From Cyanoderma ruficeps (taxonomy: Eukaryota > Chordata > Aves > Passeriformes > Timaliidae), in contig VZDJ01004378.1 of the NCBI GenBank assembly GCA_008694505.1, forward strand, positions 6,461,532 to 6,525,531: 64,000 bases of DNA, read 5' to 3'. The position numbers and the translations under genes are program-made. Shown one piece after another: positions 25,901 through 64,000 of the stretch. How positions within the stretch are numbered: the first letter of the stretch is position 1; each line of letters opens with the position of its first letter. The notes under the pieces are model-generated. The model saw only the letters and a list, made by a program, of their open reading frames with translations, was not told the origin of the DNA and did not search any database.

Positions 25901-28900
25901 CTGCTAATGGCTTCTGAAAGCTCCAATTTCTACTCCAGTGTGCATGCAGATATATTAAGTGTCACAGCAAAGTTGAACATATATATATTTAAAATCTGTT
26001 CCTATTTGAATATTGATTTATTTAGTAATTACTTTGCTTCTTTTCCAAGTCTGTTTCCTTAATTTCCAAATTATGTGAAAGTTATTACTGCATGGTTAGA
26101 CCCAGGTCACTGTCCAAATAGCAGGTTATTAACAGAAGGGCCACCAGAGGATTTGGGGCAGCAGCCTCAGTTGTGCCTGGGTTAGGACAGACTGTGCCAG
26201 GACAGGGAGAACAGCTCAATCAACACTTGCAGCATGTGTGCCCACACAGATGGGCAGCAGAGGCTGCAGCTCACAGGCACTGTACACTGCAGACTTCGGC
26301 TGAGTGCTGGGCCAGCCTCCATCAAACCCGTGCTCCTGGAGCACAGCTTTAATTGAACTGACCCTTTCCTCAGAGCTGCAGCATCAGGCTCCCTGTCACC
26401 GGCTGAGCAGGAACTGTGGTTGAATGGAAACACATGGCACCTTTCTTCCTTAAGGAAAATCATAACTGAGTCTTGTACCTTTTATCATCTTACCGACACA
26501 TGTTGTGTTACAACTGGATGCGCTGCCTCACGTGGGAAAAGGCAACATGACAGCATTCCACGATAGCATTCCAAATCCCAGGGCTCATCTGTGGGCCCCT
26601 TGCTGCACAGTTCCATCTTCTGACACCTTCACAGCACAGCAACAACTTCCATGGTTTTGCCTCCGGGCATCTAACTTGTAGTACCCAGGCTCTGCAACAG
26701 ATGCAACACCACCACCCAAGAAAGCTGGCACACCAGGCAGGAAGGCTGCTCCAGCAGGCACAGAGAAACCCTTCCCATCCACAGCAGCCCGAGAATGAAA
26801 GGTAGGTATTTTTCTGCACTCAAGAGCTTGTGGCTGTAATTTTCAATTACAATTTTCAATTCGGTTCATAAACACTTTATCTGCAAAACAGGAGATAGCC
26901 TTGTTTTCTTTTAGCCAGTTATAAGAACATTGGCTCCAGGGAAGATGAGTCCCTTCTTTACTGCAGGGGACTAAAACTCAGTTGTCTCAGTTTGAAGAAA
27001 GTACTTTATGTTCCAGATACACCTCAAGCACACTGCTGCACTATAACTGACAAGGCCTCTGGGGGCACTTCTACTTCCTAAGAAAGAGATAGTGAGCATG
27101 TTTTTCTGAATCCCTCTTCACAATGCTGCTTGTCTTGTATTCACAGTGGTGGGGCAAAGCTGCAGCTCACCCTTCTATATTAAGTAAATTCTGAAATAAT
27201 CTTGAAGGACAACTCAAACTGAGATGCATACTGGGAAGCTAGTTATTAAAGGAAGTATTCTCATTTCTTTCACTGATGCCTAAAACAGCTCTACTCAGTG
27301 CACACTTGAAATTGAAAATTATTAAGCACATTTAAAGGCAAAAGTGAAATTACTACAAATCATTATAGGCATATGGTGGTATCCTCCCAAACCGTCCAAT
27401 CAGCTACAATATACCTACTTTAGCAGGTGTATTTACAACCCATAAGCTGGAAGTTATTTCTGATATGATGTTATTTCAAACTACAGCTAGTCAGGTGAAA
27501 AAGTCTGTACATGCTCCTCTTGACAGAAGAGGAACAAACCTGACAGATTTGCCCCTGCACAGCTTTATTAATTTGCAAAGAAAAGATGCACAGCAAAGTC
27601 TAAATGTATCCTTTAAGACAATAATTATCACTCTGACCCTTTTTTCTCATGAGCACAAGGATAACATCATGCTGAGCAATACCTGCAAAATATTGCTAAT
27701 AAGAGAACCTACCAAGTATTAAACATTCATTTTCACAGATGGAATAAAGTGCACATTCACAGTTCCTTTCTTTTAGCTGTAAAAGAAAAAAAATACCTTT
27801 TTGGTTAAAATCTGATGCAAATTTTCCCCTTAAAGAGTTCAGAGTTGACACTGTCACACAAAAATTGACACTTCACGGTTATGAACAAACTAAGTTTAAT
27901 CTAAACCTAGTTTACAATTGCATCAGATGAAGAACAGTTTCAGTCTTTCCAGTCAACAAATGCAGCAGAAGCTATGTCTGTGTCAGCAAGTAATTGAACA
28001 GGATAGGAGTGAATCCACAGAATTGAACAGTTGATGATGAAACTTCTATACCTGCAGTATTTACAGTCTGGAAATGTAAAGGCCCAGTTTTGTCTGAAGC
28101 TCCAGACATCCTCAACATATAGGTAGGTGGTTTCAAGCTGCCTGAAAGAAACCACTGCTATGGACTCGGGTCACCGTTCAGAGCTGGAGGGCACCTGGTG
28201 CACACCCACAGCCCAGTCCCAGTTCTGAGTTCTCCAAAAGGAAGTGAACTCAAGAGCACCAAAACGGCTTTCAGAGCCAAACCAGTCTGTGGGATGTGGG
28301 GAAGAGAGTGGGATTTCCAAACTGCACAAAGTACATTGCTGCCACACATATGGCTGGAAACATCCCCTAAAGAGAACATATCTCTTAGGAGGTTCAGCCT
28401 CACAGGATGCTTTTAACCCTGGCTGAAACACCATTTCCTAATGACCTGTGTTACAGTGTTCCCAGTGGAACCAGATGGCAGAGCTGTTATCAGCATGTAG
28501 AGCAGTAAGCAGCAGTAGCAATGTAATCAAAATTACAATGATTTTAAAGTTTCATTCTACCCACAGTATGAATTTTAAGAGAGACATACAAAAAGGGGCT
28601 GCTCAGGAGAACCTGAAGGCAGAACTGCCACTCCTGTTGCAGCTGTTCACAAAGAACAGCTGCACACTTGCAGAAATTAAAAATTCCTTCATATAAAGGG
28701 GTACTAAGACACATAAGATGTAATACACTTCAAAAACACAAGCATTTTACAAGTCCATTATACAAGCCATAATGTCTATTACATCAAGATTCAACAATAC
28801 AAAGCTTGTCTTTATATTTAAAAATAGAATATAAACAAATAGTAGTTCACATTAAGACAATTGCCACAGCAAAATTCCTAAGAGAAAGTGCTTTAGCTAC

Positions 28901-29145
28901 AGGAAATATCCTAAAGCCTACCAAGCAAGCTCAAAAATTTTCCAATTTAGAAGTGGTAGGGATAGAAACAAAAAAAAAAAAGTGCAAGTGACATCCAAAA
29001 CTTTGCTAGAAATCAGGAACTCCAAATGTGCCATGTACCTCAGCTGATATTCAGGTCAGCTTCATATGGGGAGTCATTGCCCCTAAGTATGATACAGCAC
29101 ACCATTTTGAAAAAGTAACAGAATAGTTGATTTACTTACAAATGG

Positions 29146-31283
29146 CTTTATTGAAGCTATAACTTAATAAATTTGATATTCAAGGTGTAAAGTTGTCTCA
29201 CAGACTAAAAATTAACACAACAAGAAAAAACATAAGTAATACAGGTCTACTTATGTTATTCAACTGGTAGAATTGAATCTGAAGGAAGCAATTCTTTCAA
29301 GATAAGGAATTAAGACTATCACAGGAGTGAATAAAAAGAAGGAAATACAGTAATAGAGTACTTCACAGTAAAATACCTCTTTATTAGGAATATATTTAAA
29401 ACTAAGTCTTTATTTCAGGTAAGAAAAATAGCATTCTGACTTTTTGTCAGTGCTGATTCTGGTCATTTTGCAACATTCTAAACAGCTAGAAAAGTTATTT
29501 GCACTGTTGTTGCCCATTAACAATTCCCCTAACTGTCCATTCACTGCCTTTTTTTTACCTTTTTCTTAAATATGTTGGAAGAAATTCTTCAATAGGGTTT
29601 GTATTTAGATCTTGGTTAAGACTGACAGACTGACTTGACAGTGACTCAGCATTTGTTATTAGCTCACATGCAGCTTTTATGAGCTAATTTGAAAAGAACA
29701 ACACGGTTCAGGAGCTGAACTACAAAGAATTGAAAGGGCAACTATCCAGGAAGACTGTGGTAGAACAAATCCCACTCTTCTACTATACAGTTAAGTACTG
29801 TAAAGTAGCAGCAGTTTCAAGAACTTCTATACCTCTGTATAAGAGAGCACTGAAGAACAGAATATTGGGGTATTGCTATTAAAATTCAAACATCAAACTA
29901 CTTCATATGTACAAGTCTAGACTCTCTTGCTATGCTGTAATTTGAAAGTTTAAGGTAATTAGATCATGCTGTAAACAAAGACATAAAACATTTCTGTAAG
30001 CTTTACTGGTTTAGGAGTGTGTATAAACACCTGCCTTCTAAAAACTAAAAAAGGCATTTCATTTTCCATCATGAGTATACAGGTGGGTTACATACTGTAA
30101 AACAAGTTTTTATCAAATTAAAAATGAAATATAAGCATTTCATGGAAGTGTTATACAGCATTTGTAATGAAGTCTGTGTTGACATCCATTTTCAAAATGA
30201 GATCTATCAGACAGGGAAAGCATTCTCCAGACAAATGTATTAATTTTTGGTCTTGGAATTTCTTCTATCCTCTGTAGCCAATATGAAGCTAAAATATACC
30301 TGTTTTAAGTAATTTCCATATGCAGAAGTTTTTAAAATGCAGATGAAAATGATATTACAATCCCTAAATACACAAGTTTGTGGCTGTTTTAAGCAGAATT
30401 TTAAAAACATTTAGAAACATCAAAAATAGGCTCTATCAGGAAGCAATCTGATACTCAAATAAATAGAAAATTTGCGTTTTAATGTTACATTGAATTTTAG
30501 TACATTTCAATCCAAGAAAAACAGACATAGTAATGAGTACAGGGTTTATATATATTACAATATGCCTTGTTATAATACATTTGTAGATTTATGATAAAAA
30601 ATCCTGGAGGGCAGATGGAGTTTGAGATCGTAATTGTCAGAACAAAGCATTAAATGCATTTCTGGAGTAAGTACTTTTATTTAATTTCAAAACCTTAAAA
30701 CAGCATTAGATCTTGGCCTTTTCTTTAAAAAAAATAATTAGCTACCATGGGGCTAGCAAGTATGTCTTCTAGGTTTAAATGATACAGAAAATACTTTTCC
30801 CAATTTTACATACAATGAAAGGACAGATGATTTCAAAAACAGCACCTATGGCTAACTCCATGTTGACCTTGACCTAGAAATGCATGTTACTGATCTCCAC
30901 AAGGAATCCAGCAAATTTTGCAAGTTGTCCATTTCACATGAAAGAAAGAGGAAGGGTTATCATTTGCAAAAATATTTTTTCCAACTGTTCTTAATGTGTA
31001 ATTGAAAACTAAAGGCATGGTCTCTTCATTATAAAAAAATAAAGGTACAACGGAAACTCTAAAGGAAGATATTCAGCTATAGTGAAGTTGCAACCCTCTG
31101 AAAGGAAGGAAAAAGAAAAGAAGTCAATTAGCTAAGCTTTGTGCTCTAACCAAACTACTTACAGTGATTTTCAATGGCAAAAGCCCATGCTGACTGGGTG
31201 ATTTGACAGTTCCAAATGTTTTTTGTAATAATTTTTATTTGTTTACAAGGACACTAAAATGATCCAGTCATGCAATGTTCACT
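29146..31283 (-). other. CAPZA2: Probable CAPZA2 3' UTR with candidate poly(A) signals
   Basis: AT-rich sequence with no recognisable repeat follows the CAPZA2 stop. Reverse-strand AATAAA hexamers (TTTATT on the plus strand) occur at about 31234, 30677, 29380, 29410 and 29147. The most distal, near 29147, is followed by a G/T-rich stretch (minus strand, about 29095-29107), as expected downstream of a cleavage site, giving a 3' UTR of about 2.1 kb. Which signals are used, and whether the UTR extends farther, cannot be told without transcript data. Confidence 0.45.
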
Positions 31284-59735
<28,452 letters not shown>

Positions 59736-59824
59736 CTTCCCGTCCGGCTGCGCCCGCCTCCTCCCGCTCCTCCTCCCGGCAGGAAGGGCGGGACCCGCGC
59801 GCGCCCCGTGCGGAGGTGGTGCCT

Positions 59825-59844
59825 TGTGCGCGCGCGCGCGCGCG
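59825..59844. repeat. Alternating CG dinucleotide tract
   Basis: Twenty bases of strictly alternating purine and pyrimidine, nearly all CG after the first TGTG, lie about 90 bp upstream of the CAPZA2 ATG. Such tracts favour left-handed (Z) DNA under negative supercoiling; whether that happens here is unknown. Confidence 0.9.
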
Positions 59845-59854
59845 GCGGGCGGGC

Positions 59855-60145
59855 ATCCCGGGGCGGAGGGGCTGTGGGGAATGGAAAATGGGGGATCCCG
59901 GGGTGTGTTGGGAATGGAAAATGGGGGATCCCGGGGCGGAGGGGCTGTGGGGAATGGAAAATGGGGCATTCCGGAGCGGAGAGAGTGTGGGGAATGGGAA
60001 ATGGGGGATCTCGGAGCGGAGGGGCGTGTTGGGAGTGGAAACCGGGGCACCCCAGAGCTGAGCGGCGTGTTGGGAATGGAAAATGGGGGATCCCGGGGCG
60101 GAGGGATGTGTTGGGAATGGAAAATGGGAGATCCTGGAGGGGTTT
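59855..60145. repeat. G-rich minisatellite, about 7 copies of a 40-41-bp unit
   Basis: The core GGAATGGAAAATGGGGGATC, followed by a CGG/GTG-rich spacer, recurs at 59878, 59911, 59951, 59991, 60032, 60073 and 60114. The intervals are 33, 40, 40, 41, 41 and 41 bases. Copies differ by a few substitutions, for example GGAATGGGAA and GGAGTGGAAA. The array starts about 120 bp upstream of the CAPZA2 ATG. The repeated Gly-Asn-Gly-Lys-Trp pattern in translated frames reflects the array, not a protein. Confidence 0.93.
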
Positions 60146-60184
60146 GAACAGAGACGGGAGTTATGGGCAGCCAGAAGTGAAAGT

Positions 60185-60510
60185 CACAAAATCAATTAGG
60201 TTGGAAAAGACCTCTGAGATCATCGAGTCCCACCTGTGAGGAGCACCCCCTGTTCAACTAGATCATGGCATCAGTGCCACATCCAGTTTCTTCTTAAACA
60301 GCTCCAGGGATGGTAACCCCTCCGAACTTCCCTAGGCAGCCCATTTCCATATCTAATCGCCCTCTCAGTGAAGAAATTGCTCCTAACATCCAAAATAAAC
60401 CTTCCCTTGCACAGCTTAGGGCTATGTCTTCTTGTCCTGTCTCTGGTTGCCTGGGAAAAGAGGCCGACCCCCGCCTGGCTCCAGACCCCCGCCTGGCTCC
60501 AGCCTGCTTT
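60185..60510 (-). mobile_element. CR1 LINE 3'-end fragment
   Basis: Clear reverse-oriented avian CR1: 'TTAGGTTGGAAAAGACCTCTGAGATCATCGAG', 'CAACTAGATCATGGCATCAGTGCCAC', 'CTCCAGGGATGGTAACCCCTCC', 'AGGCAGCCCATTTCC' and 'GTCTTCTTGTCCTGTCTCTGGTTGCCTGGG' appear in the expected order as near-consensus motifs. It is less diverged than the other CR1 copies here, so probably younger. Near its right end an 18-bp unit (CCCCGCCTGGCTCCAG core) is duplicated at about 60467-60502. Confidence 0.92.
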
Positions 60511-63500
60511 GGGACAGGAGGAGGATGTCCGGGTTCCAGCCCCCACCGCGGCCGGTGCTCAGTGCGGGTCTGGGGGTGCCAGGGCTGGGACTGAGACCCG
60601 GGCACCACACAGGTGCTGGGGGAGGTTGTGGGAAGCTCAGTCTTAATACCAGCGACAGAGAAATGTGTGAAGTGATTTGTACTGTAGAAGATTGGACATG
60701 GAATGAGATCTGTGGGAGGAAAAACAAGTAGATTGGAAGTTTCTTACCTCCAGGGTGAGAAATTGTTGAGGGATGTTATCCAGCGATGTGATATTGCAGG
60801 TACACAGGGGTTGGGGATGATGACGTGCAAGGATTGCCTCTAGACTAGTGGTTGCTCTTAGGTAACATTTAAAAATACAATTTCTTAATGTTCAACACAG
60901 TGTACTTCAGTTATGATGAACAAGGAAAAGCTCATAGTTGATGGGAAAATCAGAGGTGTTGAGATACACCTCCATCAGTAATGTTTAGTTAATGTAGCCA
61001 GCTTCAAGCCAAAGCATCTTATTATACCGTGGAGTTCATCCACATCTGTCTTTCTTGCATGAGTATTTCTGCACAAATGTTGCCAATGTGCAGTAGAACA
61101 AAATATGCCTATATCTGTGGAATTTTCCCGGGCTATTACTCTAGATGCTGTAAGAGGATTGCACATGAAAATGAAGGAAAGTGAAATTGGACAAAAAGTT
61201 GTTTAAGCCAAATGTGGGTATTATAATGGCACAAAAACAGTATATAATGAAAACATGTAAATGAAGTGAAATAATTAACATATAGGTTGGACAACATGGC
61301 TGGTTCAGGACTGTTGAAGAAAGATTTTAAATATCTGAAGCCATAGAGGATAAAGATAATGGACTGTAGTGTATTTATGTCAGGAACAAGATAAATGACA
61401 ACCAAAGCTAATGTTTTATAAGACCATTGCTAGATTTAGAATGAAGTATAGAACAGAAAATGTGCATCTAAGGGATATTTGGGTTTTGAACATTTTACAT
61501 ATATTATTTGTACTAAATAATAAAAGGTAATGGTCTGTAACAGGGAACAGCATTGTGCAGTATACAGTGTCATGCCACCGTACTTTATAACTTCCACCCA
61601 GGAGTCTTAAGAGTAACTACCTGAGGTCTATGAAATGCTCCTGTTAATTTTTAACACACCTTGGGATTTGTCAGCTGGGGGATATTGCCGTGAGTGCTGC
61701 TTTATTCAATGTGTATCAGGAAGATAGTTCAGAAAGGTGGATCTTCTCTGATAAATGTGAACAGTTTTCTTAGAAGTTAATATATCTGTCTGTTGGGTGT
61801 ACCATGTTTACACCAGATTTTTCTTGGAAATTTGCTGAAGCTAACATGATGAAATGAATGATTCAGAGGAGGACATGAACTGACGTGAATCTTCTTAATA
61901 GAACCCTCACAGGTACTTTACTGTGACCTTAGGACTTAATGGGAAATGAATAATCATGAAGAAATAACGTGACTTCGTGACTTTGTATTTTGTGACTAAA
62001 GTGTTTTGGAGTGTTTGTGTATCTTCTCAGGAAGAATACAGAAATTTCAGAGGGATCTTAAAGGAGGACTAAAAATAATCCTGGAGATACAGAAAAATTT
62101 CAGGATATGTGGCTTAAGGATGTCAAGATTGAGAAGTGATTTTGGATATAGCAGTAACACATGAGTTAATTTTGAATTTAAATGCATCTTCTAGGAAGTC
62201 AATATCTCTGCTTGCTGTTTTAAATTGAATACAGCCAATTTCCAACCAGTAAATCTCATATATAAAATTCATCTTTTTCATGTATCAGTGTCTCTACACA
62301 TCGATCAAGGCTAATTTGCACTACAATCACATGCAGAACAGCAAAATATCCTATTGCTTACTAACTAGCTCATGTCTTAGCAGCTGTCTAGTCCCACTAT
62401 GTGAAGCTCCCCATGGGCTAGCAGACCTGTCTGATGAGCAGTGCGTGGTTTAATGATGTAGTGAGAGAAAAATTATTAATTATAAAAACAACCCACCCAC
62501 TTCCCAAACAACAGCTATTGAGTTTTACTTAATCTGATGAGACATAGTAGAGATATCAGTAAAGTACCTTGCTATTTTGCTGTACTGCTTCTGTCATTCT
62601 TTTTCTCTATTGACTCTGTAGAGCCAGACCCCTGACCCTTGAGTAGCATTGGGAGGGAGGGCAATGTTGCACTCCTAAGTGCAAGGTCTCCCTGCAGGGC
62701 TACTAATATGGCTTGAGAGAAGTGCAGTTTCTGTGCTAAAGCCATTGGCAATGAAGTGATAGGGCATAATGGTTAGCACAGCACACCTCTGTCCTTCTGC
62801 TCTAGCCCCAAACATTTAGATAAACAATGCAGAAAAAAAGAAATGATGTTTTCATTCTTAATCAAGGCAGGTGATTGACATTTTATCTATTGCATCTGCT
62901 CAAAGGACAAACTCATGAGAGGTGTATTTGGGGCCTACTTGTTTAACCTGGAGGATGTACTACATTCTGTTTTCTAGGGCAAAGATGGACTCTGGCCAAG
63001 CTCTGAGGCTGGCTCAGGTGGTGCTCCTGGCAGTAGGAAAGGAGGAGTGCCCAGAAAGGCATGGCAGCCTGTGTCCCTGATGCCTGCTCCTTTCTGTGGG
63101 AAGCTCCTTCTTGCATCCTGATACCTGTTGGAATAAATCCTGATGTTCCTGTGAGTTGGTAGGAGACATACTCCAGTTCCTGGGATTCCCAACTGCATAT
63201 CAGATCTTAGGGCCTTGGGAACAGTCTACCAAATCATGTCTGTATGTTTGGGGACTTAGTGTTTGCAAGCCTCTCAATTTGCTGTTTATAACTTAGAGAT
63301 CCTTAGCAGTGAAAGCAGATAGGCTTGTTCTAGAGAAGTTGAATGGTAAATCCTTATGATAGTGTTGTAAAGAAAGCTGTGACAGGAAAGAAAATATTAA
63401 CAAGTAGAACTGTAGAGCAAGCCTCATAGTGAGCTTCCTTCTTAGATAGCACTTAGGATATTTTAGGCCATAATGGATAATCAAGGGAATGACTCAGTAG

Positions 63501-64000
63501 CTGTTCATCCACTGTGGAGGTGCTTCTTAGAATCATGGAACAGCCCAGCTTGGAAGAAACCTTGAAAGATCAACTGGGCCAACCTTTTGTGGGAAAGGGA
63601 GCAAAAATGAGGTTTGTCTAGTGCTCTTTCCAACTGGACTTTCCAATTGCCCCATCTTGGAGGTTGTTCCAGTTCATCTTTGTTCTCACTCTAAAAAATC
63701 TTTCCTGTAGCAAGATTTTTATTGATGCCTTAGAATTTACTGTCATTTGGATTTTTGCTCATCAAGTTCATGGTCCTGCTTACTGTAGCATTTTTAAAAT
63801 TGTTACACTATTCTTTATGTTTTGCAACCATAATACTTTCACAAATTTTGTTAATTTTGCACCATATTTTATGTTTTTCATGAAGACTATGGATGTAATG
63901 ACAAACTGCGTAGTTAGAGTGTACTGCTTTTGTAAGTTAGAGGGGTCTTTACTAACACATTTACCTTAAAAGCTTTTTGTAAGTTCCTCACAGGATTGCA
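60511..64000. other. Intergenic spacer upstream of CAPZA2 (toward MET)
   Basis: AT-rich, unremarkable sequence apart from a degraded CR1-like fragment near 63526-63715. Mammalian gene order places MET next on this side, in the same orientation as CAPZA2, with its 3' end nearest. I found no MET coding exon or its C-terminal coding sequence in the window, though part of a MET 3' UTR could lie here unnoticed. Frames of up to 101 residues are not supported as genes. Confidence 0.7.
63526..63715 (-). mobile_element. Degraded CR1-like fragment
   Basis: AGAATCATGGAACAGCCCAG, then TTGGAAGAAACCTTGAAAGATCAACTGGGCCAACC (two linked motifs), resembles the reversed CR1 tail 'AGAATCATAGAAT...TTGGAAGGGACC..AAAGATCATC'. 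The later part ('CTAAAAAATCTTTCCTGTAG') fits the same element. It is more diverged than the other copies, so the family is only probable. Confidence 0.6.

Larger units (their letters stand above)
16901..29145. other. ST7-CAPZA2 intergenic spacer
   Basis: About 12 kb of AT-rich sequence separates the ST7 promoter from the likely CAPZA2 3' end. The first 130 bases still belong to the edge of the CpG island and include a short direct repeat of ATCTTTACG (16932-16955). Two CR1 fragments (about 17185-17262 and 22669-22990), an ACAA-rich block (18618-18735) and a pyrimidine tract (21420-21459) are noted separately. Reading frames of up to 124 residues, for example 24732-25106, have no recognisable family, splice context or codon bias, so I call none of them genes. 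Confidence 0.7.

Noticed and set aside
60511..64000. Possible MET terminal exon at the right edge
   Set aside because: No frame on the minus strand resembles the MET kinase domain or its C-terminal docking region.

Overview
The window is nuclear DNA from a bird. It holds two vertebrate genes with long introns and GT-AG splicing, two unmethylated-type CpG islands, several CR1 LINE tails in the avian form, and an avian ERVL-type solo LTR. The sequence does not let me name the species. There are no operons, CRISPR arrays, bacterial elements or recognisable RNA genes, and I found no undescribed biological system. It is a conserved vertebrate locus with some small structural oddities.

Gene layout, all on the minus strand. 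ST7 contributes only its first coding exon (16249-16399), inside a CpG island at about 16155-16900. The rest of ST7 lies off the left edge, so positions 1-16248 are its first intron. CAPZA2, the alpha-2 subunit of the F-actin capping protein, is complete: ten coding exons from 59735 down to 31284. They total 861 nt with consistent phases at every junction and encode 286 residues plus a stop, the family's usual length. Its promoter is a second CpG island at about 59240-59870. The order CAPZA2 then ST7, in the same orientation, matches the mammalian MET-CAPZA2-ST7 block, so MET is expected just past the right edge. No MET coding exon is visible here.

Region by region: 1-728 is an ERV-derived non-coding fragment; 729-16248 is unique ST7 intron; 16155-17030 is the ST7 CpG island and start; 17030-29145 is ST7-CAPZA2 spacer with two CR1 fragments; 29146-31283 is the likely CAPZA2 3' UTR; 31284-59735 is CAPZA2, whose 13.7-kb first intron carries an ERVL-type solo LTR (47976-48563), a small GC-rich patch (50920-51075) and a CR1 tail (58245-58488). 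Upstream of CAPZA2 come an alternating CG tract, a 40-41-bp minisatellite (about 59855-60145), a CR1 fragment (60185-60510) and AT-rich spacer to 64000.

The two genes are neighbours through ancient synteny and are not known to share a pathway. CAPZA2 pairs with CAPZB to cap actin filament barbed ends. ST7 is a multi-pass membrane protein of poorly defined function. Almost all other open frames in the window are chance frames in introns or GC-rich islands.
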